Positions 1 to 8,825 of a stretch of 64,000 nucleotides of DNA are shown one piece after another. This stretch comes from Cohnella fermenti (GTDB taxonomy: Bacteria; Bacillota; Bacilli; Paenibacillales; Paenibacillaceae), in the NCBI RefSeq assembly GCF_004801405.1, contig NZ_SSOB01000004.1:62001-126000 (forward strand), given 5' to 3'. How positions within the stretch are numbered: the stretch's first letter is position 1; every line of letters starts with the position of its first letter. The notes under the pieces are model-generated. The model was not told where the DNA came from. It saw nothing but the letters and a program-made list of their open reading frames with translations, and did not search any database. The position numbers were made by a program, and so were the translations under genes.

Positions 1-753
1 ATAGCCGTATTCGTTCAAGTAAGCCTGAAGATGCTTGGGGCGAATGCCGCAGAACGTATCGTTCAGCCAACACTCGACATGGCGCCGATGGTCCCGAAGA
101 GCGGGATGCCTCCGGTTGGCGGCAGGCGGAATAATCGTCGCGGGGCTCCCGTCCGTGCAAGTCGTCCGGAATGCCTCGATGCCGGCTCGGGCGATCCGCC
201 TGAAGAAGCCCTCCTCAACATGGTCCGGCGACGGCTGCCAGAAGCGAAAGAACTCGGGCTGCTGCTGCTCGTCCAACGAGGCCGCAAGAAGCAAAGGCTG
301 ACGCGCATCGAGATAGAGGGCGGGGCCATAATCGGCGTGCTCGATATGGACGTTGCCGCTCAGAATGCGGCTCTCCACCTCCAAGGACAGGGCGTGCCGG
401 ATTTTGTGGGCGATGAGCCAGGCTGTTTTATAGGTAACCCCGAGGATGTCGCGCAGCTCCGTCGCCGCAATGCCGGAAGGCTGCGAGAGCAGATAGATCG
501 CTTGGAACCAGCGGGGGAGCGAAGTGGAGCTTCCTTCCATAACGGTCCCTGAGATCAGGGACGTCTGTCGGCGGCAAGAGGCGCATTCGAACAGGGGAAG
601 CCTGCGGGTCCGAATCAGGAAGTAACGGGTTTGGCCGCAGCAAGGGCAACGGAAGCCATCCGGCCAGCGCGCATCGAACAAAGCCGAGATGCAGGCTTGA
701 TTGGAGGCGAAGCGTTCCTTGAACTGTGCGAAAGCGATCGGGTCGTCGATCAT
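1..753 (-). CDS. IS1595-like transposase relative, 3' end beyond the window
   Basis: The reverse strand is open from an ATG at 753 to the window edge (251 codons). The N-terminus has a zinc ribbon with C36-x2-C39 and C57-x2-C60, as in IS1595-family transposases. A helical segment follows (MEGSSTSLPRWFQAIYLLS), and the visible C-terminal part contains KHLQAYLNEYGY, typical of the end of the ISXO2/IS1595 catalytic domain. The first acidic residue of the DDE triad normally sits in a DETY-like motif; the matching place here reads VHIEHADYGP, so catalysis is doubtful. This may be an inactivated or domesticated transposase. GGTGATC, 7 nt before the ATG, can serve as ribosome-binding site. Family call fairly sure; activity unknown. 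Confidence 0.8.
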   Translation of the reverse strand, partial: MIDDPIAFAQFKERFASNQACISALFDARWPDGFRCPCCGQTRYFLIRTRRLPLFECASCRRQTSLISGTVMEGSSTSLPRWFQAIYLLSQPSGIAATELRDILGVTYKTAWLIAHKIRHALSLEVESRILSGNVHIEHADYGPALYLDARQPLLLAASLDEQQQPEFFRFWQPSPDHVEEGFFRRIARAGIEAFRTTCTDGSPATIIPPAANRRHPALRDHRRHVECWLNDTFCGIRPKHLQAYLNEYGY

Positions 754-886
754 GAGAGGATCACCGCCAGGAGAGGGATTGTGCTTCCATTATACCAAAC
801 AAACGTTCTTATTTCAAATGTTTTTTAGGGAAAGACATCCATTCCCCAATTGGATCGCGAACGGATCGCAAAATGAGTATCGGTTC

Positions 887-1052
887 CTGAACGAAGGGGA
901 TAAGACACTGTCGGGAGAATAGGAGGGACTGAACGAAGGGGATAAGACACTGTTGGGCGGAATGAATGACGGAACTGAGCAAGAGGGATAAGGCACTGTG
1001 CGGCGCAACTGGGGAACGGGGGGCGAAACTGAACAGAAGGGATAAGACACTA
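887..1052. repeat. Four spaced copies of a 24-bp repeat
   Basis: Copies lie at 887-910, 929-952, 975-998 and 1029-1052. The first two are identical and begin CTGAACGAAGGGGATAAG, followed by ACACTG; the third and fourth differ at a few bases. Start-to-start distances are 42, 46 and 54 bp, so they do not keep one reading frame and are unlikely to be coding. The copies occupy the 500-bp gap between the transposase relative and the tetR gene. No gene is seen in 754-1257. A related degenerate copy (CTGAACGAAAGGGAGAGG) lies near 12053. Confidence 0.8.
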
Positions 1053-1202
1053 TTTCTCGAAAAGAGAAGTGCTCATCGCGGGAAGGAATTTACTGAGCGT
1101 TTTTACGAAAAATACCATATTCGAAAGAGCCGGACCCGCGATATTACATGGAATTCCTAGGAGAACGGATATGATATAAAGGTGCGAGTACGGCCGAATA
1201 GC

Positions 1203-1251
1203 AACAACAACCGCCAGGGGAATCGCGGGAGTCTCCCTGGCGGTTGTTGTT
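1203..1251 (-). terminator. Terminator of the tetR-type gene
   Basis: A perfect 17-bp inverted repeat (1203-1219 with 1235-1251, 15-nt loop) starts 6 bp beyond the stop codon of the reverse-strand gene. The distal arm read on the minus strand ends TTGTTGTT, a T-rich tail. Confidence 0.8.
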
Positions 1252-1257
1252 AACCCG

Positions 1258-1920
1258 TTATTCCGGGGGGCGAAGGTAGGAGAGGAAAATCTTCTTCAAC
1301 TGCTCAAGCTGGCTCTGCGGAGGGAAGTCCTGGCGGGCCACGGGAATGTGGCTGAGAAGGGTCAGCTTGCGAGAGAACACGCCGAAGACGTTGACGATCG
1401 TCGTCAGCACCTCTTGAGTCGGAATATCGGTCCGGATCGAGCCGTCCCGAGCGCCTTCTTCCGCGATGGAGGCGAAGACGCGGGAGATCTGGCGGTAGAC
1501 GGTGTCGTAGGCTTCGATATCCTCGAGCGGCTCCGGGAGATGGGCGACATAGCTGTCGAAGTTCTCGAGCAGCTTGGCCTGGCCGAGGCTCTCCAGTCGG
1601 GAGAAGTTGTCGAACAGCAGCTCGATCTTCCGAATGCAAGGAACGGGGCTCTCCGCGATGTCCCGGAAGTCCTGCAGCACGCTTTCCATTTTCCGAGTGG
1701 CGACGGCAAGGATGAGCTTGTCCTTCTTCGAGAAGAAGCGGAACACGGTCGCGATGCCGACATTCGCTTCGGTCGCGACGTCCTGCATGGTCGCGTTCTC
1801 GATCCCCTTATTCGTGAATACTTGCTCGGCGGCTTCGACAATCGTCCGCTCCCGATTTTCCTTGCCGGCAAGCCGCTCGCTCTCGTATCTCTTCTTCGGG
1901 TCCATCTCGTTAATCCTCAC
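1258..1920 (-). CDS. TetR/AcrR family transcriptional regulator
   Basis: 220 residues, the normal TetR size. The N-terminal DNA-binding domain spans about residues 20-70, with the helix-turn-helix around MQDVATEANVGIATVFRFFS and the usual RERTIVEAAEQVFTNKG first helix. The remaining ~150 residues form the variable ligand-binding and dimerisation domain, so the effector cannot be read from sequence. The gene stands alone, is followed by its own hairpin and is preceded by a sigma-A-like promoter. It diverges from carbohydrate locus 1, whose solute-binding protein gene starts 250 bp away. It may regulate itself or the divergent promoter, but nothing proves a link. Family call very sure, target unknown. 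Confidence 0.93.
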   Translation of the reverse strand: MRINEMDPKKRYESERLAGKENRERTIVEAAEQVFTNKGIENATMQDVATEANVGIATVFRFFSKKDKLILAVATRKMESVLQDFRDIAESPVPCIRKIELLFDNFSRLESLGQAKLLENFDSYVAHLPEPLEDIEAYDTVYRQISRVFASIAEEGARDGSIRTDIPTQEVLTTIVNVFGVFSRKLTLLSHIPVARQDFPPQSQLEQLKKIFLSYLRPPE

Positions 1921-1955
1921 ATTCCGTCGCGTAATGGTTATCCGTATTATAGCGT

Positions 1956-1984
1956 ATTATAGCCTTTGCTACTTGATGTAACAA
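1956..1984 (-). promoter_or_regulatory. Sigma-A-type promoter for the tetR gene with duplicated -10 box
   Basis: On the minus strand TTGTTA (1979-1984) and TATAAT (1956-1961) are separated by 17 bp. The -10 box lies in a perfect 10-bp tandem duplication (GCTATAATAC twice, 1944-1963), giving a second TATAAT 10 bp downstream. The duplication could also be an operator. Confidence 0.6.
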
Positions 1985-2171
1985 CCGCTAACCGGGGGCA
2001 ACGTGCCTATTAGCGCCTAAGACTTGAATCTGGTTTGGAACTGCTGAGTTTTGTTAAGCAATGCCTTACTTTTGTTTATGGAAGGCGCTTACACGGGGGC
2101 TTACAATGAGAGAGCAACGGACGAATCAGCGAACAATACAGCTAACGAAATTAGAGGAGGGGTTGCAACAA

Positions 2172-3518
2172 ATGAATACCCGCAAGATCGTCTCTCTCAC
2201 GATGTTATCCTCGTTCCTTGTGCTCGCCGCGTGCGGCGGCAACGGGAACGACAACTCCAATTCCGGCGCTTCCGCGTCGCCGTCTGCCGGCGCGTCGTCG
2301 TCGGCTTCGGCAAGCCAGCCGGCCAAGAAGGTCGAGCTGCGCATGGCATGGTGGGGCTCCGAGGAGCGCCACGAGAAGACGCTTAAGGCGATCGAGCTGT
2401 TCGAGCAGAACAACCCGGGCATCACGATTACGGGCGAATATTCCGGCTTCGACGGCTACTTCGACAAGCTGAACACGCAGATTGCGGCGGGCAACGCTCC
2501 GGACCTGATTCAGATGGGCGGCAACATCAAGGAATACGCGGGCAAGAACTCGCTGCTCGACCTGAAGCCTTACATCGGCCAGACGATCAACCTGGACGAC
2601 TTCACGCCAAGCCTTGTGCGCGAAGCGACCGTGGATGACAAGGTGTACGGAGTAACGCTCGGCGTCAGCTCGTCCGCGCTGCTGTACAACGCCAGCATGT
2701 TCAACAAGGCGGGCGTCGCGGTGCCGACCGAGAAGTGGACGTACGACGACTTCAAGACGATCGTGCAGCAGATCGCGGATAAGCTGGGAGACGGCTATTA
2801 CGGCTCCTACGACCTGTCCAGCGACTCGGCGACGCTGGCCTCCTACCTCGGCAGCGTAGGCAAGGAGCTGTACCGCGACGGAGCGATTCACTTCGACAAG
2901 CAAGACATGGTGAACTGGTTCACGCTATGGTCCGACCTGCGCAAGTCCGGCGCCGTCGTTCCGGCCGAGACGCAGGTGGCGAACCCGCCGACCGCGGTCG
3001 ACAAGTCGCTGATCGTTCAAGGCAAGGTCGCCATCCAGAGCGCGTCGGCTTCGCAGATATCCGGCTTCCAGGCGCTGACGCAGGATCAGCTCGGCCTCAT
3101 CACGTTCCCGAACGGGACGGCCGGCAGCGGCATGGTGCCGCCGATCTCCGGGCAGTTCATCACGGCGTACTCGGGCACGAAGCATTCGGAGGAAGTGGCG
3201 AAGTTCATGGACTTCCTGGTGAACGATCCCGAAGCGGGGGCCATCCTCGGCAGCACGCGCGGCGTTCCGCCGTCGGCGAAGATTCGCGACTCGCTCGCCG
3301 CAAGCACGACCGCGACCGACAAGGTGCTGTACGATTACATCTCCCTCGTGAGCGAGGTCGCTCCCGACGTCGACTACCAGCAATTCCCGGTCGATACCGA
3401 ATTCACGAAGCTGCTCCAGCTCACAAGCGAGAAAATCTCGTTCGACGTCGCCTCGATCGATTCCGCCGTGGACGAATTCATGAGCGAAGTGAACAAGCTG
3501 CTCGCCAAAGCGCAATAA
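2172..3518 (+). CDS. ABC transporter solute-binding lipoprotein (carbohydrate uptake family 1)
   Basis: 448 residues. The lipoprotein signal peptide ends in LAAC with the lipidated cysteine at position 21; a Ser/Ala-rich linker (about residues 22-50) follows, then the two-lobed sugar-binding fold (LRMAWWGSEERHEKTLKAIE onward). It is expected on the outer face of the membrane, delivering an oligosaccharide to the two permeases downstream. The ATG at 2172 is chosen because AGAGGAGG lies 9-15 nt before it and the signal peptide starts there; an upstream in-frame start at 2061 would spoil the signal peptide. It is the first gene of an apparent seven-gene transport, sensing and hydrolysis locus. 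The substrate is not readable from this protein; the GH43-like gene at the end of the locus suggests a plant polysaccharide fragment. Confidence 0.92.
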   Translation: MNTRKIVSLTMLSSFLVLAACGGNGNDNSNSGASASPSAGASSSASASQPAKKVELRMAWWGSEERHEKTLKAIELFEQNNPGITITGEYSGFDGYFDKLNTQIAAGNAPDLIQMGGNIKEYAGKNSLLDLKPYIGQTINLDDFTPSLVREATVDDKVYGVTLGVSSSALLYNASMFNKAGVAVPTEKWTYDDFKTIVQQIADKLGDGYYGSYDLSSDSATLASYLGSVGKELYRDGAIHFDKQDMVNWFTLWSDLRKSGAVVPAETQVANPPTAVDKSLIVQGKVAIQSASASQISGFQALTQDQLGLITFPNGTAGSGMVPPISGQFITAYSGTKHSEEVAKFMDFLVNDPEAGAILGSTRGVPPSAKIRDSLAASTTATDKVLYDYISLVSEVAPDVDYQQFPVDTEFTKLLQLTSEKISFDVASIDSAVDEFMSEVNKLLAKAQ

Positions 3519-3527
3519 CGCCATATC

Positions 3528-3550
3528 GGGGAGCTCCCAGCGGGCTCCCC
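3528..3550 (+). terminator. Intercistronic hairpin after the binding-protein gene
   Basis: GGGGAGC (3528-3534) pairs with GCTCCCC (3544-3550), 9 bp after the stop codon, followed by ATTCTT. Such hairpins commonly act as partial terminators or mRNA stabilisers so that the binding protein is made in excess over the permeases. Readthrough to the next gene is inferred. Confidence 0.6.
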
Positions 3551-3577
3551 ATTCTTCAGACATAGGAGTGAGCGGAT

Positions 3578-4468
3578 TTGCAGAGATACAAAACCTACAT
3601 GGCAGGCTACGCCTTCCTGCTGCCCTGGCTTATCGGCTTCCTGGCGTTGACGCTCGGTCCCATCATTGCTTCGATGTACTTGTCCTTCACGCAATACGAT
3701 CTGCTGACCGCTCCGAAGTGGGTCGGCCTGGCCAACTACAAGACGATGTTCACGGACGACTTCCGGCTTACGGATTCCGTGCAGGTCACCTTCAAGTACG
3801 TGCTGCTGTCGGTGCCCCTGAAGCTCGCGTTCGCCCTTCTGCTGGCGATTCTGCTTAACCAAGGCTTGCGAATGCTGCATTTCTACCGCACGATCTATTA
3901 CATTCCTTCCCTGCTCGGAGGAAGCGTCGCGATCTCCGTTCTGTGGAAGCAGGTGTTCGATCAGGACGGTCTCTTCAACCGGATGCTCGGCGTCTTCGGC
4001 ATCGAAGGCCCGGCGTGGATCTCCAACCCGCACTATGCGGTGTATTCGCTGGTCGGCTTGTCCGTCTGGCAATTCGGCTCCGTCATGATTATCTTCCTGG
4101 CCGGCCTCAAGCAGGTGCCGCAGGAGCTCTACGAAGCCGCGACCGTGGACGGGGCGGGCATTCTTCGCAAGTTCGCGAGGATCACGCTGCCGTTGCTGAC
4201 GCCGGTCATCTTCTTTAATCTGACCATAACGTTGATCCAGTCCTTCCAGACGTTCACGAAGGCCTTCGTTATCAGCGGAGGCACCGGCGGGCCGATCAAC
4301 TCGACCTTATTGTATTCGCTGTACCTGTATATGAAGGGGTTCACCTTCATGGAGATGGGCTACGCTTCGGCGATGGCCTGGCTGCTGCTGGCGATTATTG
4401 CCGTCTTCACCGGAGTTCTGTTCCTCACTTCCCGATTCTGGGTATTCTATTCGGACGGAGGGAAATAA
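3578..4468 (+). CDS. Sugar ABC transporter permease, MalF-like
   Basis: 296 residues with six predicted membrane helices. The cytoplasmic loop that contacts the ATPase is visible as EAATVDGAGILRKFARITLP, the EAA motif of binding-protein-dependent permeases. The first helix begins at about residue 10. Translation starts at TTG (3578), preceded 8 nt upstream by TAGGAGTG. It forms the membrane channel together with the next gene, which begins 4 bp after its stop. No ATPase is encoded nearby, as is usual for Firmicutes sugar importers that share one MsmX-type ATPase. Confidence 0.92.
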   Translation: MQRYKTYMAGYAFLLPWLIGFLALTLGPIIASMYLSFTQYDLLTAPKWVGLANYKTMFTDDFRLTDSVQVTFKYVLLSVPLKLAFALLLAILLNQGLRMLHFYRTIYYIPSLLGGSVAISVLWKQVFDQDGLFNRMLGVFGIEGPAWISNPHYAVYSLVGLSVWQFGSVMIIFLAGLKQVPQELYEAATVDGAGILRKFARITLPLLTPVIFFNLTITLIQSFQTFTKAFVISGGTGGPINSTLLYSLYLYMKGFTFMEMGYASAMAWLLLAIIAVFTGVLFLTSRFWVFYSDGGK

Positions 4469-4472
4469 CGCG

Positions 4473-5312
4473 ATGCCGCACCTTAGCAGAATTAAACCCT
4501 ACGCGCTCCACCTCCTGATCACCGGAGTCGGCATTCTGATGCTGTACCCGGTTCTGTGGATGATCGCCAGCTCGTTTAAGCCGACCACCGAGATTTTCAC
4601 CCAATCGGGTCTGTGGCCTTCGCGTTTCACGCTGGAGCACTACCATAACGGCTGGTTCGGGCTGCGCAACATCGAATTCGGCCGCTTCTTCGTCAACTCG
4701 TTCTTCCTGTGCGTCATCGCGGTGGGAGGCACGGTCATCAGCTCCTCGATGGCGGCGTTCGCGTTCGCAAGAATCGAGTTCCCGCTGCGCAGGTTCTGGT
4801 TCGCGCTGATGCTCGGAACGTTCATGCTTCCCGGCCACGTGACTCTGATTCCTCAATATACGATTTTCCACGAGATGGGTTGGGTCGACACGTTCCTGCC
4901 GCTGACGGTGCCGAAGTTCTTCGCCGACGCGTTCTACGTCTTCCTGATGGTGCAGTTCATCCGCGGCATCCCGCGCGAGCTCGACGAGAGTGCGGCGATC
5001 GACGGCTGCGGCTGGTTTAAGCTGTACATCCGGATCATCCTGCCGCTTGCGCTCCCCGCGATCATGACGACGGCGATCTTCACGTTCATGGCGACGTGGG
5101 ACGACTTCTTCGGCCAGCTAATCTACTTGAGCGACATCAAGAAGTTCACCGTGCCGCTCGGCCTGCGCCTGTTCCTCGACTCGACGGGCAACTCCAACTG
5201 GGGTGCGGTGTTTGCCATGTCGGTGCTCTCCGTCATTCCCAGCTTCATCGTCTACTTCGCCGGGCAGAAATACTTCACCGAGGGAATCGCAACAACCGGA
5301 CTCAAGGGGTAA
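4473..5312 (+). CDS. Sugar ABC transporter permease, MalG-like
   Basis: 279 residues, six predicted membrane helices, EAA loop ESAAIDGCGWFKLYIRIILP. The ATG at 4473 follows GGAGGG by 10 nt and sits 4 bp after the stop of the MalF-like gene, so the two are translationally coupled. It is the second half of the importer heterodimer. The C-terminus GIATTGLKG is the usual ending of the MalG/AraQ type. Specific substrate unknown. Confidence 0.92.
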   Translation: MPHLSRIKPYALHLLITGVGILMLYPVLWMIASSFKPTTEIFTQSGLWPSRFTLEHYHNGWFGLRNIEFGRFFVNSFFLCVIAVGGTVISSSMAAFAFARIEFPLRRFWFALMLGTFMLPGHVTLIPQYTIFHEMGWVDTFLPLTVPKFFADAFYVFLMVQFIRGIPRELDESAAIDGCGWFKLYIRIILPLALPAIMTTAIFTFMATWDDFFGQLIYLSDIKKFTVPLGLRLFLDSTGNSNWGAVFAMSVLSVIPSFIVYFAGQKYFTEGIATTGLKG

Positions 5313-5374
5313 AATAAAGCTGCGATGCCGGACTGCAACGGTATCAAACTTCGAATTCAAGAGGAATGGCGATC

Positions 5375-7138
5375 ATGCGCAGAAGGCTTAAGGTGCCGAC
5401 CCGGCTGTTCACGTTGATGGTTCTGTGCTTCGTCGGCTTCAACGGCCTGTTCCTGCTCCTATCGGGAATCGTCTATTACGGCACGTATTCGGACATCGCC
5501 AACCGCGAGATCCGGATGACGAAGAAGGAACTGCTGGACGTCTCGTCCGAGAAGCTGTCGAGCTATGTGTCGGGCATTCAGGACAGCGCGCGCTTCGTCG
5601 TCACGAACGCGCTTATCCAGAGCTACTTGTCCGACTCTCCCAAGAGCCGATTCGAATTCGTCACGGAGAGCCGCGACCTGTACGAGGAATTCCTCAAGCT
5701 GGCTTCGCTTCGCAGCGGGCTCTATTCGATCGAGCTCTACACGAATTGGATCGGCTCGTATACCCCGTTCCAGGACCGGTTCCTGCATCCGCTCGCGGAC
5801 GCGGAGGAGGAAGGCTGGCTTGCGCGGTTGGACCGCGCCGACGGCTTCTGGCTGCCCGCCCATGACGATCCGGCGCTGGCGGCCGGCAAGCGGATGGTCG
5901 GCTACGTGCAGAGAATCATCGGCAACAAAGGAGAGAGCCTTGGCATCATCAAGATCAACATTCCGGAGGCGGATCTGCTTCTCCAATTGGCGAAGAACGA
6001 TGAAGGCTCTTTCTTTGTCCTCCGGGACTCGGGAGGCAACGTCATTGCGTCGGCACTGCCGGAGGGCCTGCCTGCGGACCCGTCCTCGGAGGAGTATGCG
6101 CGGGCGCTTCACGGCACGGATTATACCGTCATCGAGTCGGACTCGGGCTCGGAGTATTGGACGGTCCGGCAGTTGATCTCCAAGGACGTGTTCGGGCAGA
6201 GCGGCAAGCGAATCCAGACGATCATCATCGTCCTGCTGTCCGTTCTGATCGCGCTGTCGATTCCGCTTGCGCTGTGGGTGTCCAAGAAGCTGACGAGCCC
6301 GATTCATCGGATCGTGGAAGGAATGAAGTCGCTTGAGAAGGGAGACTTCGGCGTCCGGGTGGAAGCGGTCACGACGACGCACGAATACGCTTATCTGACG
6401 ACAAGCTTCAACCGGATGGTCCAGCGGCTGAAGGACCTGATCGGCCGGCTGAACGAGGAGCACCGCAGCCGGAGAGAGTCGGAGCTTCAGCTTCTTCAGT
6501 CTCACATCAAGCCGCATTTTCTGTACAATACGCTCGATCTCATTCATTGGAAGGCGCTCGATCACGACGCGCAGGAGATCAGCCGGATGGTGCTGCAGCT
6601 GTCCAAGCTGTTCCGGCTGGGGCTTGGCAACGGCAACTGGTACGCAACGATTCGCGACGAGCTGGCGCACGCCCGCTGCTACATGGCGATCCAGGGATAT
6701 CGCAGCAAGTTCCCGATCGATTACCGGGAGGACGTGCCCAGGGAGCTGCTCGATTGCCTCGTTCCGAAGATCATCCTCCAGCCCTTCCTCGAGAATGCGG
6801 TCATCCACGGGTTCCGGCAGAAGCGGGAGGGTGCGGCGGTCGGGGTGTCGTTCGAGCTTCGGGAGAGCGGGGCGGATTCGTGCCTCGTCGTGACGGTCGC
6901 CGACAACGGAAGCGGCTTGCCGGAAGGGTTCGAGAGCCGCGAGCGGCGCGGGATCGGCATCCGCAACATCGAGGACCGCATTCAGTTGTACTGCGGCCCG
7001 CGCTACGGGGTGAAGGTCAAGCCGGGAGAGGCGGGCGGAACGACGGTCGTGATGACGCTGCCGCTGATCCGCGACGAGGAGGAGCTTGAGCAATGGAGAA
7101 AGGGGCTGTCCCATGAATACGATTCTCTTGGTGGATGA
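5375..7138 (+). CDS. Sensor histidine kinase, YesM type
   Basis: 587 residues. Two membrane helices (about residues 10-35 and 285-305) flank an extracellular sensing domain of some 250 residues. A HAMP segment (KKLTSPIHRIVEGMKSLEKG) leads into the His_kinase domain with the phosphorylated histidine in SHIKPHFLYNTLDLIHWKA. The ATP-binding domain shows the N box PFLENAVIHGF and the G box VADNGSGLP. ATG 5375 is preferred over ATG 5366 because AGAGGA directly abuts the latter and is 9 nt from the former. The gene overlaps the regulator gene by 26 bp. It should sense a carbohydrate outside the cell and phosphorylate the regulator at 7113-8783; the ligand is not known. Confidence 0.92.
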   Translation: MRRRLKVPTRLFTLMVLCFVGFNGLFLLLSGIVYYGTYSDIANREIRMTKKELLDVSSEKLSSYVSGIQDSARFVVTNALIQSYLSDSPKSRFEFVTESRDLYEEFLKLASLRSGLYSIELYTNWIGSYTPFQDRFLHPLADAEEEGWLARLDRADGFWLPAHDDPALAAGKRMVGYVQRIIGNKGESLGIIKINIPEADLLLQLAKNDEGSFFVLRDSGGNVIASALPEGLPADPSSEEYARALHGTDYTVIESDSGSEYWTVRQLISKDVFGQSGKRIQTIIIVLLSVLIALSIPLALWVSKKLTSPIHRIVEGMKSLEKGDFGVRVEAVTTTHEYAYLTTSFNRMVQRLKDLIGRLNEEHRSRRESELQLLQSHIKPHFLYNTLDLIHWKALDHDAQEISRMVLQLSKLFRLGLGNGNWYATIRDELAHARCYMAIQGYRSKFPIDYREDVPRELLDCLVPKIILQPFLENAVIHGFRQKREGAAVGVSFELRESGADSCLVVTVADNGSGLPEGFESRERRGIGIRNIEDRIQLYCGPRYGVKVKPGEAGGTTVVMTLPLIRDEEELEQWRKGLSHEYDSLGG

Positions 7139-8783
7139 CGACGATTACGTGCTCGACGGCCTGCTGCGGCACATTCCGTGGCAGGAGATCGGCGTGCAGA
7201 TCATTGGGACGGCGGGCGACGGCGAGGAGGGGCTGCGCAAGTTCCGCGAGCTGAGGCCGGACATCGTCATCACCGACATCTACATGCCGGAGCTGGACGG
7301 CTTCCAGCTCACCGAAGCGATCCACGCGCTCGACGAGAACGTGCCGATCGTCATCCTGAGCGGCTACGACGACTTCGCCAACGCCCGCCGTGCGATGTCG
7401 TCGGGCATCCGGCACTTCCTGCTGAAGCCGCCGAGCCTGGAGGAGATCGAGTTCGTCGTGCGGGAGGTCGTGCAGCACCTGGGCGAATCGAGGGAGCGGG
7501 ACGAGCTGCTCGCCAGCTACAAGGGCCAGCAGGAGCTCGTCCGGAAGACGATGCGCGACTCCTTCTTCCGGGATCTGCTGCAGGTCCGCTATCGTCCGGA
7601 GGAGCTGCCGGCTCAGCGGATCGCGTTCATGGGCTTGCCGGAGAGGCTGACCGTGCAGGCGCTGACGCTGAGCCTTGTGCGCTCGAGCGGAGCGGCGGGG
7701 CGGGACGAGCGGGAGTGGCAACTGCTCCGCTTCGGCACCGGCAACATCGTCCGCGAGCTGCTGGCGACGCGGCTGGAGCCGCAGCCCGGCGTGACGGCTT
7801 TGGTCCTGGAATACACGGACACGGACTTCGTTGTCCTGTTCCTTCGGGAGGCGGAGGAGGAGGGAGCGGCGACATTCGTCAAGGAGCTTGGCGAGGAACT
7901 CGTTCATCATATTCTGAAGTATATGAAGCTGTCGGTGCTTGCGGGGCTCGGGTCGCAGCATGAGGGGTATCACCGGCTTATCGATTCCTATCTGGAGAGC
8001 CTTCACGCTCTCGAGCAGGCGGAGATGAACGGGTGGAACCGGGTGTACGAATTCGGCGACCGGACGACGGAAGCGGGGGCGGAGAAGGAGAAGGAGAAGG
8101 AGAAGGAGAAGGAGAAGGAGAAGGGCGGGGATGTCTCGATGGAGGCGATTCGCTCCTTGCACGACGCGATTTTCCAGCGGCAGTGGCCGCAGGTCGCCGA
8201 GCAATGGAAGCGGCTTGCCGGCGAGCTGTCCCGCGGCGGGCTTCCGCTTCCCGTGCTGAAGGGCGTGTGCTCGGGCATCGCGAGCGCCATCTGGACGGCG
8301 TCCTCGTTGGAAGGGGCGAAGGACGGCCGCGAGGAGACGGAGATCAGCCTGGAGACGTGGCTGCTTCGCCTCAGCCGCTGCGGCTCCGCGCCGATGCTGC
8401 TCGAATGGATGGACGAAGCGATGGCCGCGATGCTCGGCCGCATCCAGGAGGAGTTGCTCGGCAAGAAGAGCCATGCTCTCGTGGACCGCGTCATCCGCGA
8501 GTTCATCGAGAAGAGCTACGACCAGGAGATGACGCTCGAGCAGATCGCCGCCAGCCTGCATGTGAACCGCAACTACTTAAGCCAATTGTTTAAGCGGGTG
8601 ACGGGCGAGCCGTTCGTTACTTACTTCAATAAATACCGGATTCGGAAGGCGAAGGAGCTGATCCGCACCGGCAAGTACATGGTGTACGAGATCAGCGAGA
8701 TGGTCGGCTTCCGCAACTCGACGTACTTCAGCCAGGTGTTCAAGTCGATTACGGGCTACAGCCCGTCCGAGTTCGAGAGATAA
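7113..8783 (+). CDS. Response regulator with C-terminal AraC domain, YesN type
   Basis: 556 residues. The receiver domain (1-120) has the acidic pocket D8-D11, phosphoacceptor D55 in VITDIYMPELDG and the conserved lysine in LLKPP. A long middle region contains an uninterrupted Lys-Glu run (about residues 324-337). The AraC DNA-binding domain occupies the last ~100 residues, with two helix-turn-helix units (EQIAASLHVNRNYLSQLF and ISEMVGFRNSTYFSQVF). The ATG at 7113 lies inside the end of the kinase gene, with GGAGAAAGGGG just before it. It most likely activates the transporter genes of locus 1. Confidence 0.92.
   Translation: MNTILLVDDDDYVLDGLLRHIPWQEIGVQIIGTAGDGEEGLRKFRELRPDIVITDIYMPELDGFQLTEAIHALDENVPIVILSGYDDFANARRAMSSGIRHFLLKPPSLEEIEFVVREVVQHLGESRERDELLASYKGQQELVRKTMRDSFFRDLLQVRYRPEELPAQRIAFMGLPERLTVQALTLSLVRSSGAAGRDEREWQLLRFGTGNIVRELLATRLEPQPGVTALVLEYTDTDFVVLFLREAEEEGAATFVKELGEELVHHILKYMKLSVLAGLGSQHEGYHRLIDSYLESLHALEQAEMNGWNRVYEFGDRTTEAGAEKEKEKEKEKEKEKGGDVSMEAIRSLHDAIFQRQWPQVAEQWKRLAGELSRGGLPLPVLKGVCSGIASAIWTASSLEGAKDGREETEISLETWLLRLSRCGSAPMLLEWMDEAMAAMLGRIQEELLGKKSHALVDRVIREFIEKSYDQEMTLEQIAASLHVNRNYLSQLFKRVTGEPFVTYFNKYRIRKAKELIRTGKYMVYEISEMVGFRNSTYFSQVFKSITGYSPSEFER
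8082..8123 (+). repeat. In-frame hexanucleotide microsatellite (GAGAAG)7
   Basis: Seven perfect tandem copies of GAGAAG within the response regulator gene encode seven Glu-Lys pairs in the linker before the AraC domain. Copy-number change would keep the frame and only alter linker length. Confidence 0.95.
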
Positions 8784-8804
8784 GATCAGCGCGAGAGGCT
8801 GATC
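8784..8804 (+). other. Small intercistronic hairpin
   Basis: GATCAGC (8784-8790) and GCTGATC (8798-8804) form a perfect 7-bp stem immediately after the regulator stop codon. There is no T-run, so it is more likely an mRNA stability element than a terminator. Confidence 0.4.
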
Positions 8805-8825
8805 ATCGGGAGAGGAGCGATTGAA

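Noticed and set aside
2079-2093. cre-like site before the first solute-binding protein gene
   Set aside because: TGGAAGGCGCTTACA has one extra base in the spacing and mismatches in the left half, so it was not called.
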